NCBI GenBank assembly: GCA_052388025.1
Contig: JBQTIP010000044.1
Location: 1 to 16,152, forward strand
DNA from: JBQTIP01 sp052388025
GTDB lineage: Bacteria > Actinomycetota > UBA4738 > HRBIN12
Direction: 5' to 3'
DNA: 16,152 bases
Positions 1 to 7,480 of the stretch are shown here, in pieces. Each line of letters opens with the position of its first letter. The stretch's first letter is position 1. The translations under genes and the position numbers were made by a program. The notes below the pieces were generated by a model. That model was not told the DNA's origin and made no database searches. It saw only the letters and a program-made list of their open reading frames with translations.

Positions 1-1
1 G

Positions 2-505
2 AACCTCTCCCTGCAGCGCCTGGCGGAGCGGTCGGGCGTGTCCCCCGCCGCCATCCACAAGATTGAGCGCAACGGCATGGTCCCGACCATTACCACCCTG
101 ATGAAGCTGGCCGCCGCGCTCAACCGCTCGGTCGCCTACTTCGTAGAGGAGGAGGAGGAGGACCGGCCGGCGGTCTTGATTCGGGTGAGCGAGCGCAAGC
201 CCGTCTACACGTCGAAGTCGGGCCTCGAGCTCCGCAGCATCAGCGGACCGTACGGGCGGTTCTTCATGGCGGGCGCGGCGGCCACAGTGAACCCGGGCGC
301 GAGCAGCGGCCCGCGGCCCATGGAGCATCCCGGTGAGGAGCTCGTGTACGTGCTGGCGGGCTCGATGTGCTTCGAGGTGGCCGGCGAGGAGTACGTGCTT
401 CGTCGCGGCGACGCCCTGCACTTCCGGACGGACCGTCCCCATCGTTGGCGGAACCCCACGGCCCGGCCCGCCCGGGTCGTCTGGATGGCCCTGCGATCCT
501 CGTGA
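2..505 (+). CDS. XRE-family HTH/cupin transcriptional regulator (5' end outside window)
   Basis: The reading frame is open from base 2, so the gene begins upstream and only its last 167 codons are visible. The first 45 or so visible residues form the later part of an XRE/lambda-repressor-like HTH: the segment LAERSGVSPAAIHKIERNG has the Q/R-L-A-x-x-S-G-V-S turn and recognition helix of this family. After a short acidic linker (EEEEED) comes a C-terminal cupin domain with HPGEELVYVLAG, a GD turn and the closing RPHRW segment. In this class the cupin binds a small effector and the HTH binds DNA. It lies directly upstream of the carbamate kinase remnant and fdrA, so it is probably the local regulator of carbamoyl/oxamate genes (inference). 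Its stop overlaps the remnant's GTG (GTGA at 502-505), and a few C-terminal residues may have been lost at that junction. Confidence 0.88.
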   Translation, partial: NLSLQRLAERSGVSPAAIHKIERNGMVPTITTLMKLAAALNRSVAYFVEEEEEDRPAVLIRVSERKPVYTSKSGLELRSISGPYGRFFMAGAAATVNPGASSGPRPMEHPGEELVYVLAGSMCFEVAGEEYVLRRGDALHFRTDRPHRWRNPTARPARVVWMALRSS

Positions 506-654
506 GGGTGGAGGCCGCGATCCGTTTCGTCGAGGCCGGCGGGGAGATGGCGATCATCACGTCTTCCCGTAGAGCCGCGCCGGCGCTGGCCGGCACGCAC
601 GGCACGCGCGTCGTATCAGACTGCGGGCGGAGCAAGGTGGCGGCCGGGGCGTGA
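502..654 (+). pseudogene. Carbamate kinase C-terminal remnant
   Basis: In frame 1 the codons from 502 to the TGA at 652-654 read VRVEAAIRFVEAGGEMAIIT followed by a segment ending ALAGTHGTRVV. This matches the conserved end of carbamate kinases: a K/R-V-E-A-A-x-x-F-V-E helix, the A-I-I-T-S strand and the final G-T-x-V. A normal carbamate kinase has about 310 residues; only about 50 remain, and no upstream sequence in this frame resembles the ATP- or carbamate-binding parts. The remnant overlaps the XRE-cupin stop and the fdrA start by four bases each. In E. coli a carbamate kinase gene (ybcF/allK) belongs to the fdrA gene set, so an intact kinase here would have made ATP from carbamoyl phosphate. 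The likely history is a deletion that joined the cupin end to the kinase end near base 500-508. Confidence 0.72.
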
Positions 655-2195
655 GCTTCCGGCTGGTCCGCCTGCGTCCCGAGACCTACGAGGACTCGGT
701 CCAGCTAATGAAGGCAACCCGGGCGATGCAGGGCCAGCCCGGAGTGGATTGGGCCGCGGCCTTGATGGGGACCCCGGCGAACGTCGAGGTCCTGGCCGGA
801 GAGGCTTTCGACGACCCCGCTCTGGCGACTGCTGGGGCCAACGACCTGGTGCTGGCGGTTCGCGCGGCCTCCCGCGAAGTCGCCGACAAGGCGATGAGCG
901 CGGGTGATGGCGCCCTGTCGGCAAGTGCGCCTTCGGCGGCGCGGGCAGCCGAGCGACGGCCCCGCTCCCTTGAGGAGGCCGGAGCGCAGCTGCCCGGCGC
1001 CAACGTCGCCCTCGTCTCCGTCCCGGGCGCGTATGCGTCGCTCGAGGCCCACAAGGCGCTATCCGCCGGGCTGCACGTCCTCCTCTTCAGCGACAACGTT
1101 CCGCTCGCCGACGAGGTCGAGCTGAAGTCGCGGGCCGCGGGGCGCGGGCTCCTCCTGATGGGCCCCGGCGCCGGCACCGCGCTGCTCGGCGGGATCGGCC
1201 TCGGGTTCGCCAACGCGGTCCGGCGAGGGAGCTTGGGGGTTGTGGCAGCGGCCGGAACGGGGGCCCAGGAGGTAACGACCCTCGTCGATCGGTGGGGGGC
1301 CGGGATCCGGCACGCAATCGGTATCGGCGGACGCGATCTCTCCGAGGCGGTGGGGGGACGGATGGCGCGTGTCGCCCTCCGCGCGCTTTGCGAGGACCCG
1401 CAAGTGGAGGCCGTGCTCCTCGTCTCCAAGCCGCCCTCCCCGGCGGTGGCCGCGTCCCTGTTGGAGGAGCTCGGCGGTAAGCCGACGGTTGCTGCGTTGA
1501 TCGGCCTCGAAGAGGAGATCACGGTCCCGCAGGGCGTGCGGGTCGCCCGCACACTCGAGGAGGCTGCCTCGCTCTCCATCGAGGCCCTGGGGTTGTTCCA
1601 CCCGGATCCTGCTGAGGGCCTGCGAGAGGTCGTAGCCCGGGCCGCTACCGGTCTCGCCCCGGGCCGATCGGCCATCCGAGGCCTGTTCTCCGGTGGCACC
1701 CTCTGCTACGAGTCCATGGCCGTGCTGGCCCCTCGGCTGGGGCCGGTCCACTCCAACGTGCCGCTGCGCGGCAGGTGGAGCCTGCCGGCTCCCGCGGGGG
1801 CGCACGTCTGCCTCGACCTCGGGGAGGAGGAGTACACGCGGGGCCGCCCCCACCCGATGATCGACCCGGAGGCCCGATCCGAGATGATCCTCAAGCAGGC
1901 CGCCGACCAGGATACCGCGGTGATCCTCATCGACGTGGTGCTGGGCTTCGGCGCTCACCCCGACCCGGCGTCGGTTCTCGCGCCGGTCTGCACGGAGGTC
2001 GGATCGCGGCCCGACGGGCCCGTCGTGGTCGCCTACGTGCTTGGCACCGAGGCCGACCCACAGGACCTGTCCGGCCAGCGCCGGCGGCTGGAGGAGGCCG
2101 GATGCCTGCTCGCTCCGACCGGCGCCCGGTCCGCGCTCATGGCCGCCGCGATCGCCTCGCGCAACCCGGGGCTCGCGGAGGAAGAGCGGCCGTGA
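651..2195 (+). CDS. fdrA: FdrA-like acyl-CoA synthetase-fold protein, probable oxamate carbamoyltransferase subunit
   Basis: This 514-residue protein is close to the family size (E. coli FdrA is about 555). The N-terminus carries the FdrA signature of a Y-x-D-S-V-x-L-M helix followed by MGTPAN. The middle has a CoA-ligase-like Rossmann part with GTGAQEVTTLVDRWGAG near residue 205, then FSGGTLCYE near 345 and EEYTRGRPHPMIDPE near 390. In E. coli FdrA (AllF) with YlbE (AllG) and YlbF (AllH) is reported to form oxamate transcarbamylase, which splits oxalurate from allantoin breakdown into oxamate and carbamoyl phosphate. DUF1116 and DUF2877 homologues lie on the opposite strand downstream, supporting that role. 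The GTG start overlaps the preceding stop (GTGA), and the gene overlaps the next by GTGA at 2192-2195. Substrate identity is not proven, since FdrA paralogues occur in several nitrogen-catabolism loci. Confidence 0.9.
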   Translation: MSFRLVRLRPETYEDSVQLMKATRAMQGQPGVDWAAALMGTPANVEVLAGEAFDDPALATAGANDLVLAVRAASREVADKAMSAGDGALSASAPSAARAAERRPRSLEEAGAQLPGANVALVSVPGAYASLEAHKALSAGLHVLLFSDNVPLADEVELKSRAAGRGLLLMGPGAGTALLGGIGLGFANAVRRGSLGVVAAAGTGAQEVTTLVDRWGAGIRHAIGIGGRDLSEAVGGRMARVALRALCEDPQVEAVLLVSKPPSPAVAASLLEELGGKPTVAALIGLEEEITVPQGVRVARTLEEAASLSIEALGLFHPDPAEGLREVVARAATGLAPGRSAIRGLFSGGTLCYESMAVLAPRLGPVHSNVPLRGRWSLPAPAGAHVCLDLGEEEYTRGRPHPMIDPEARSEMILKQAADQDTAVILIDVVLGFGAHPDPASVLAPVCTEVGSRPDGPVVVAYVLGTEADPQDLSGQRRRLEEAGCLLAPTGARSALMAAAIASRNPGLAEEERP

Positions 2196-3400
2196 CGGCC
2201 GAGCCGACGGCCGACCGGGAGCAGCGCGAGCCGCAAGTCGCGCTGCTCACGTACTCGACGCGCCCGAGGGGCGGGGTCGTCCACGCCCTACGGCTCGCGG
2301 AGGAGTTGCACCGCCAGGGGACCGCCGTCCACCTCTTCGCGCTGGGGGATCCCGCGGTCGGGTTCTTCCGGGACGTGGTGGCACCGCACACCATCGTGCC
2401 GGCCCCCGAGCCGGCCCCGACGCTGGAGGAGCGAGTGTTCGGGTCGCTCCAGACCTTGGCCGACGCGCTCATCCGCGCGTTCCGCGACGGGTTCAACATC
2501 GCGCACGCCGAGGACTGCATCTCGGCGCGCGCCGCCCTCGAGGCGCGGGGCCTTGGCGGCGACCCCCTCGTCCTGCGGACCGTGCATCACGTGTACGACT
2601 TCACCACCGAGGTATTGGTGGACTGCCAGCGGAAGTCCATCGTCGGCCCGGACCGAGTGCTCGTCGTGAGCGAGTTCTGGCGGCGCGTGCTCCGCGACGA
2701 GTTCGCCGTGGACGCGTTGGTGGTCACGAACGGGGTCGACGTGGACCGCTTCCGCCCGATCCCGGGGTTCGATCCGGGGCCGCTCCGGGCGCGGGCCGGG
2801 GCCAGGGGCCGGTTCCTGTTCCTGACCGTCGGAGGGATCGAGCCGCGCAAGGGCAGCCTGGAACTGGCCGAGGCCATGGCGAAGGTGAAGGCCGCCCTCG
2901 ATCCGCCACCCGTCCTCGCGGTGGTGGGGGCCCACTCCTTCCAGGACTACGCGGACTACCGAGAGCGCACGCTTGAGCGGGCCGCGGCGCTCGGTCTCGA
3001 GATGGGCGTCGACATCGTCCTCCTCGGAACCGTCCCCGACCACGAGCTGGCCGATTGGTATCGGGCGGCTGATGCCTTCGTGTTCCCCTCGGTCAAGGAG
3101 GGGTGGGGGATCGCGGTCATGGAGGCGCTCGCGGCCGGCCTTCCGGTGGTGGCCGCCGACATCCCGGTCTTCCGGGAGTACATCACCGACGGGCGCGACG
3201 CCATCCTGGTCAGCCCGGGCGACGCCGGAGCTCTCGCCGCCGTGATGCTGCGCCTGGCTGGGGATGCGGACCTCCGCGCTCGCCTCGGAGCGGCCGGGCC
3301 GGCCCTCGCCGGTCGGTTCACCTGGGAGGCCTGCGCGCGCGAGCACATCGCCCTCTACCGCGAAGTGCTGGGCTCGACGTCCCGGCCGGCGACGCGCTGA
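2192..3400 (+). CDS. Family 4 (GT-B) glycosyltransferase, MSMEG_0565-like
   Basis: The GTG at 2192 overlaps the fdrA stop and gives 402 residues; the frame is open further upstream, but that part only shadows fdrA. The N-terminus (LLTYSTRPRGGVVHALRLAE) is typical of the MSMEG_0565-type glycosyltransferases, as are AHAEDCISA and LRTVHHVYDFTTE. The GT-B donor domain follows: TNGVDVDRF, GGIEPRKGS, then the E-x7-E motif in KEGWGIAVMEALAAG near residue 300, which binds the nucleotide-sugar phosphates. The protein is expected to be cytoplasmic, transferring a sugar from a nucleotide donor to an unknown acceptor. It is translationally coupled to fdrA, which is unusual: in other genomes I associate this family with nitrilase (Nit1-type) clusters. 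Its last 46 bases overlap the 3' end of the DUF2877 gene on the other strand. Confidence 0.88.
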   Translation: MTAEPTADREQREPQVALLTYSTRPRGGVVHALRLAEELHRQGTAVHLFALGDPAVGFFRDVVAPHTIVPAPEPAPTLEERVFGSLQTLADALIRAFRDGFNIAHAEDCISARAALEARGLGGDPLVLRTVHHVYDFTTEVLVDCQRKSIVGPDRVLVVSEFWRRVLRDEFAVDALVVTNGVDVDRFRPIPGFDPGPLRARAGARGRFLFLTVGGIEPRKGSLELAEAMAKVKAALDPPPVLAVVGAHSFQDYADYRERTLERAAALGLEMGVDIVLLGTVPDHELADWYRAADAFVFPSVKEGWGIAVMEALAAGLPVVAADIPVFREYITDGRDAILVSPGDAGALAAVMLRLAGDADLRARLGAAGPALAGRFTWEACAREHIALYREVLGSTSRPATR

Positions 3401-4164
3401 GCCGCCTCCAGTCCCCAAGCTAGCCCCAGCAGGAAGTCGGCCCCCGATGTCTCCCCTACGGCGCCAAGGGCCCAGGCGGCTCGCGCCGCCCCCTCGCCGT
3501 CTTCGGCCGTGACCGCCAGGAGGAGATCGTGGGCCGGCTGCAGCGCCTGCCCACGGGCAGCCCAGGCGAGGAACGCCCGAGGGATCGGCCCGCTTCGAGC
3601 CGAGCCGGCCACGAGCGCGGCCCGCGGCTCGATCGTCTCCCCGGCCGCGGCCCGGATCGCGAACAGGATCCCCGCGAGGGCGTCGTCGCCGGAGGGCGTC
3701 AGGCCGGGACCCAGCCCGGCCAGGATGTCGGCCGACTTCTCCAGGTTCCCGGCCCTCAGGGCCCGGCGTGCTCGGAGCGCCCGATCCCGAAACTGGTCGG
3801 AGGCCAGGGCAGAGCCGGCGGCGACGTCGAGCGCGGCCCGGGCGGCGGCCCCCGTCGTCGCCAGAACGGCTCTGGGGGAGGGTAGGGGCCCGGACCAGGC
3901 GACTGCGGTGAGAACGTCGATCGTCCGGTCCCCGACGGCCACGCGCCCGCCGCTCACACGGACGGTGCTCCCGGTCTTGGTTGGGGGGAGGGGCCGGTCG
4001 AGCGCGAGGTGGATGGGACCGGGCGGGACCGTGGGGCCGACCAGCACAAGCAGCCCTCCCGGCAGCGACACGTAGCACGCCCGGGGAAACCACGCGAGGA
4101 CGGTCCCCTCGCCGCCGGCGGAGAGCGCCTCGCGCGCCCCCGGCCCGGAGAGGGTCGCCTTCAC
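3355..4164 (-). CDS. ylbF: DUF2877 protein, YlbF/AllH-like oxamate carbamoyltransferase subunit
   Basis: The frame is open to 4206, but the GTG at 4164 overlaps the DUF1116 stop in a GTGA, the coupling used throughout this window, and gives a normal 269 residues. The hallmark GLGPGLTPSGDD lies in the middle of the protein, followed by AGILFAIRAA; this glycine/aspartate loop defines the DUF2877 family. The N-terminal half is a beta-rich region with SLPGGLLVLVG. In E. coli the homologue YlbF (AllH) is one of three proteins needed for oxamate transcarbamylase activity. The gene is the second of a two-gene operon with DUF1116 and is convergent with the glycosyltransferase, overlapping it by 46 bases. 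Sequence alone does not show which subunit binds carbamoyl phosphate. Confidence 0.85.
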   Translation of the reverse strand: MKATLSGPGAREALSAGGEGTVLAWFPRACYVSLPGGLLVLVGPTVPPGPIHLALDRPLPPTKTGSTVRVSGGRVAVGDRTIDVLTAVAWSGPLPSPRAVLATTGAAARAALDVAAGSALASDQFRDRALRARRALRAGNLEKSADILAGLGPGLTPSGDDALAGILFAIRAAAGETIEPRAALVAGSARSGPIPRAFLAWAARGQALQPAHDLLLAVTAEDGEGAARAAWALGAVGETSGADFLLGLAWGLEAAQRVAGRDVEPSTSR

Positions 4165-5591
4165 GGCAGCTCGGCGTCCAGCGCTAGCAGGGCGTTCTCG
4201 AAGCACGAAAGGGGCGCCCGGGCCACGCCGGCGCCGACCTGACCGAGCCCCTCGGTCGCGTGCAGGATGCCGGTCGTGATCGCGGGGGTGACCTGGGTCT
4301 CGACCACCTTTCGGACGTCGACCCCAAGTGGCGAGCCCCGGTGATCCAGGAAGGGAAGCTTGAACCGGCTGCTCCGGCCGATGCAGATGCGGTCGATGGC
4401 CTCAGTCGTCGCGACCGCGTCCGCCATCGTCCCGCCGACGAAGGCTGCTACGGCTGGGGACGCCGCCGCCGCCGCCCCGCCCAGCCCGACCAGCTCGAGC
4501 ACAGCGCTGTCCCCTATGTCGGGCGCGCCCACATCCGGGCCGAAGCCCGAGTGATAGAGGGCGTCGCCGACGGGCGGCGCGGGGGCCAGGAACCACCGGT
4601 CGCCGGTGCCCGAGAGCCGGATCCCGAACGTGGTCCCGTTCCGGGCCATCCCCACGACCACGGTGGAGTAGGGCACCCCCGCGGCCCAGTCCGTGACGGC
4701 CTTTGCGGCTGCCATTGCCACGTTGAGGAAAAAAAGGTGGTTCGCGGAGAGGAACCTGGCGACCTCGACCCCCCCCGGCGGGTCCACACCAGCGAGGTAG
4801 GGGAGGAGGTGCCGGATCAGCAGATTGGTGGTGGCCTGGGTGCGCATGTGGGCGTCGTCGCCCATCTGCAACCCCTGGGAGACCAGCGAGAACACGTCAA
4901 TAGGGCCGCTCGCTCGCAGGACGGCGCTCAGAGCGGGTCCCACCGCTTCGCGGAGGAACACGAGGCGCTCGACGGCCTCCGGGGTGTCCACGCCGAACCA
5001 CGCCGCCTGGCCAGGCCCTTGGTTGATGGCCGAGTACGCGCGGTTCCCGCCCTGCCGGTTCTCGATTACGAACACGGGGGCGGACGGTCCGAGGGCAGTG
5101 GCCATCGGCACCACCGTCCGGTGACTGTTGGCAGATCCGAGCGAAACGTCGCTACTGGCGACCAGAGCATCGGCCTCCTCCGGCGAGGAGGCCCAACCCT
5201 CCGCAACGGCGGCCGCTCGCACCGATCGCCGGAGCGGATCGCAGAACTCCCCCCAGGGGAGCGGCGGGCCGGGGTGAAGGATCATCCGCGGCTCCATCCC
5301 GGGGATCTCGTCGAGCGCTCGCCTTACCCCGAGCAGCACGGGCGCTCCCCGGTCCAGGCGGCGCATCGCTTCCTGGTTCGCCCCGTCGACGCGGTCCGAT
5401 GCAGGCCCGTACAGGCGGGTCAGCGCCGCGACGAGATCGGCACGTCCGCCCGCAGGGATCCGCCAGTCCACGTCGATCGCAGCCGCGCCCTGCGACAGGA
5501 GCGCGTCTGCGAACATCGGGAGCCCGACGTTCACGGCGCGAACCTCCTCGGGCAGGGCCACCGGGACGTCGGGTTCGCGACTAGACTCCAT
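4161..5591 (-). CDS. ylbE: DUF1116 protein, YlbE/AllG-like oxamate carbamoyltransferase subunit
   Basis: From the ATG at 5591 the protein has 476 residues. Another ATG at 5600 would add three residues, but it overlaps the OsmC start codon. Family landmarks are VNVGLPMFADAL near the N-terminus, HMRTQATTNLLIRHLLPYL, SANHLFFLNVAMAAAKA, and GMARNGTTFGIRLSG. These match the DUF1116 family that includes E. coli YlbE (AllG), a component of oxamate transcarbamylase. It forms an operon with DUF2877 (4-base overlap) and converges with the fdrA-glycosyltransferase unit, so the three putative subunits are made from two opposing transcripts. Its start is embedded with that of the divergent OsmC gene. Assignment to the family is secure; the exact reaction is inferred from E. 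coli. Confidence 0.9.
   Translation of the reverse strand: MESSREPDVPVALPEEVRAVNVGLPMFADALLSQGAAAIDVDWRIPAGGRADLVAALTRLYGPASDRVDGANQEAMRRLDRGAPVLLGVRRALDEIPGMEPRMILHPGPPLPWGEFCDPLRRSVRAAAVAEGWASSPEEADALVASSDVSLGSANSHRTVVPMATALGPSAPVFVIENRQGGNRAYSAINQGPGQAAWFGVDTPEAVERLVFLREAVGPALSAVLRASGPIDVFSLVSQGLQMGDDAHMRTQATTNLLIRHLLPYLAGVDPPGGVEVARFLSANHLFFLNVAMAAAKAVTDWAAGVPYSTVVVGMARNGTTFGIRLSGTGDRWFLAPAPPVGDALYHSGFGPDVGAPDIGDSAVLELVGLGGAAAAASPAVAAFVGGTMADAVATTEAIDRICIGRSSRFKLPFLDHRGSPLGVDVRKVVETQVTPAITTGILHATEGLGQVGAGVARAPLSCFENALLALDAELP
5582..5587 (+). promoter_or_regulatory. Candidate -10 (TAGACT) for the OsmC gene
   Basis: TAGACT fits the TANNNT -10 consensus and lies 11 nt before the OsmC ATG, inside the first codons of the DUF1116 gene. 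No convincing -35 was seen. Confidence 0.35.
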
Positions 5592-5598
5592 AGGTGCC

Positions 5599-6018
5599 AT
5601 GGAGATTACCGCCTACTGGGAGGGCGGCTACCGGTCTCGTGTCCCGGTGCGTGATTTCGAGATCGTGGTCGACGAGCCGTCGCAGTACGGCGGCACGGAC
5701 AAGGGCCCGATGCCCACCGAGCTGTTCCTGTCGGCCCTCGCCTCCTGCTTCGAGATGGCCGTCTACCACGCCTTCCGCAAGCGGCAGGTCGAGCTCCCCG
5801 ACCTCGCCGTCCGGGCCGAAGCCGACTACGACGGGCTCCGCTTCGCGCGGATCCGGCTCGAGGTCCTCTCCAGCCATCCGCAGGAAGAGATCGAAAAGAT
5901 CCTCGAACAGGCCATCAGCTACTGCTACGTCTCGAACACGCTGCTGAAGCAGCCGACTATGGAGTTCACGGTGGGCGACTTCTCGATCATCCGCCGGCCC
6001 GCTGCTCCGCCAGCCTGA
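5599..6018 (+). CDS. OsmC/Ohr-family peroxide-reducing protein
   Basis: This 139-residue protein is the usual size for OsmC-type thiol peroxidases. The start MEITAYWEGGYR and the segment GPMPTELFLSALASC place the first conserved cysteine at Cys50; the second is Cys109 in ISYCYVSNTL. In OsmC/Ohr proteins these two cysteines reduce hydroperoxides and cycle through a disulfide, usually recycled by lipoylated proteins or small thiols. It is a single-gene unit, divergent from DUF1116 and convergent with the last gene of the CoM operon, whose 3' end it overlaps by 32 bases. Lying beside a likely thiol-cofactor pathway may be coincidence. Some OsmC-like proteins have no proven peroxidase activity, so the substrate is uncertain. 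Confidence 0.9.
   Translation: MEITAYWEGGYRSRVPVRDFEIVVDEPSQYGGTDKGPMPTELFLSALASCFEMAVYHAFRKRQVELPDLAVRAEADYDGLRFARIRLEVLSSHPQEEIEKILEQAISYCYVSNTLLKQPTMEFTVGDFSIIRRPAAPPA
5603..5608 (-). promoter_or_regulatory. Candidate -10 (TAATCT) for the DUF1116-DUF2877 operon
   Basis: On the minus strand TAATCT lies 11 nt before the ATG at 5591 and within the OsmC coding region. It mirrors the OsmC -10 exactly in spacing, which also favours the 5591 start over 5600. Confidence 0.33.
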
Positions 6019-7480
6019 GGAGCGCGCGCTCCGCCTCGTCCATCGACTGGACACGCTGCACCGCGTCGCGCGCGAGCTCGTCCGCGCGCTCGCGGCACGA
6101 GGCGGCCATGTCGCGGACCACCGATGGTGCGGCGCCTCCCTTCGACGTCCGCTTTAGGACGATTCTCCGGGGGTCGAGCACCTCGCGCAGGTACTGGTCG
6201 GACAGCCCGAGGGGACGTCCGATCGACTCCCGCGCGGCGTCGTCGAGCATCTGCCCGGTGAGGTCGACGCCGCGGAGGCCCTCGCGGCTCGCCCTCCGCA
6301 CGCTCGCGCCCACGACGAGGTAGGCGGTCCGGTAGTCGATCCCGCATGTCTGCATGACGAATTCGGCCAGGTCCGTCGCCTGGGAGAAGCCCGACAGCAG
6401 TGACTCCCGCATCCGGTCGGCATTTACCCTCAGGGTCCGCACGACGCCGGCCATGAGCCGGGTGACCCTCCGGGCGAGCTCTAGCAACCGGGGCACCTCG
6501 CCGAACGCGAAGATCAGGTTGTCGCTGCGGGCGGACGGCGTCTTGACGACCGAGAGGAATCCGGACAGTCGCCCGATCGAGACGCCCGCCGCGCCTCGGA
6601 CGATCGCGAGGGCGTAAGGGTTGCGCTTCTGCGGCATGAGGACGCTGGCCCTCGTGTAGGGCCCGGCGAGATCCACGAAGTCGAACTCCTGGCTGTCCCA
6701 GATCTCGAGGTCCTCGGCGAGCTTGCTCATGTTCGTGAGCAGGCTGGCGCCGGTCGCCAGTAGGTCGATCAGCCCGTCTGTCTGCCACATTGCGTCCCTC
6801 GTGTGCTCGATGATGTCCGCGAACCCGAGGAGCTCGGCCTCCCGGGCCCGAGGCATCAGGAGTCGGCTGCCGTTCACGCAGCCGGCGCCGCCTGGGCTGC
6901 GGTTCACCCACTCCAGGCCATGCCGCAGGCGATCCGCGTCCCGCAGCGCGGGGAAGGCGAACGTCAGGAGGTAGTGGCCGAAGGTCGACGGCTGTGCCTG
7001 CTGGAGGTAGGTCTGATCGGGGATGAGGGTCTCCGCGTCCCGCTCGGCGCGCTCCGTGACGGCGCGGACGAAGCCGGCCGTGTCCTCCATGAGCCCGACG
7101 ACGAGCCGCCGGAGCCCGAGGCGGAGCGCCATGCGCCCGGCCTCCCGCCGGGGGCGCCCGGCGTGTAGCCACCCAGCGTCGTTCCCCAGGCGTTCGATGA
7201 AGTAGCGCTCCCGGCAATTGTAGGGATCGCCGTAGTTCGGGTCGTATGGGAAGTCCTCGACCCTCGTTCCGGCGACCTCGAGAAGCACGCCGAGCAAGCG
7301 GCGGGCGGCGTCCTCCGGGATGACGTCCACCTCGCGGAGCACGAGCACGTGGGCGATGTCGGCAAGATTCAGCCCCTCGTGCAGGAGAGGCGCGTCCGCT
7401 ACCTCGAGCGCGAAGCCCGACTCGACGAGTTCCGGTGCGGGCGCCTCTCCCGAGGGCCCGAACTCCGTCCTCCCTGTCAC
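5987..7480 (-). CDS. Argininosuccinate-lyase-like aspartase/fumarase-superfamily lyase of the putative CoM operon
   Basis: The chosen GTG at 7480 overlaps the PLP gene's TGA in a GTGA and has an AGGAGGGG ribosome site five bases upstream; an ATG at 7504 would add eight residues. The protein has 497 residues. It keeps the superfamily landmarks: QQAQPSTFGHYLL (the argininosuccinate-lyase HAQP-x-TFGH region), GWLHAGRPRREAGR in place of the ASL H-x-x-R-S-R-N-D segment, and the flexible loop ASVLMPQKRNP with the catalytic-position serine at Ser279. The loop departs from GSS-x-MP-x-K-x-NP: G is replaced by A and the second S by V. Missing RSRND and an N-terminus unlike ArgH argue against real argininosuccinate lyase. 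It is the last gene of the operon. In Xanthobacter, aspartase/fumarase members serve phosphate elimination and another early CoM step; which of those this protein does cannot be told from sequence. Confidence 0.85.
   Translation of the reverse strand: MTGRTEFGPSGEAPAPELVESGFALEVADAPLLHEGLNLADIAHVLVLREVDVIPEDAARRLLGVLLEVAGTRVEDFPYDPNYGDPYNCRERYFIERLGNDAGWLHAGRPRREAGRMALRLGLRRLVVGLMEDTAGFVRAVTERAERDAETLIPDQTYLQQAQPSTFGHYLLTFAFPALRDADRLRHGLEWVNRSPGGAGCVNGSRLLMPRAREAELLGFADIIEHTRDAMWQTDGLIDLLATGASLLTNMSKLAEDLEIWDSQEFDFVDLAGPYTRASVLMPQKRNPYALAIVRGAAGVSIGRLSGFLSVVKTPSARSDNLIFAFGEVPRLLELARRVTRLMAGVVRTLRVNADRMRESLLSGFSQATDLAEFVMQTCGIDYRTAYLVVGASVRRASREGLRGVDLTGQMLDDAARESIGRPLGLSDQYLREVLDPRRIVLKRTSKGGAAPSVVRDMAASCRERADELARDAVQRVQSMDEAERALLRLAEQRAGG

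Noticed and set aside
2288..4093. Open frame of 601 codons on the minus strand
   Set aside because: Antisense to the glycosyltransferase and DUF2877 genes, extremely rich in Arg, Gly and Pro, with no domain signature; a high-GC shadow frame.
4260..5654. Open frame of 464 codons on the plus strand
   Set aside because: Antisense to the DUF1116 gene, which has clear family motifs; the composition is that of a shadow frame.
5987..7480. True argininosuccinate lyase (argH) paired with argJ in the window
   Set aside because: Key ASL segment RSRND is absent and the loop is altered; the gene is locked into an operon with comA and far from argJ.
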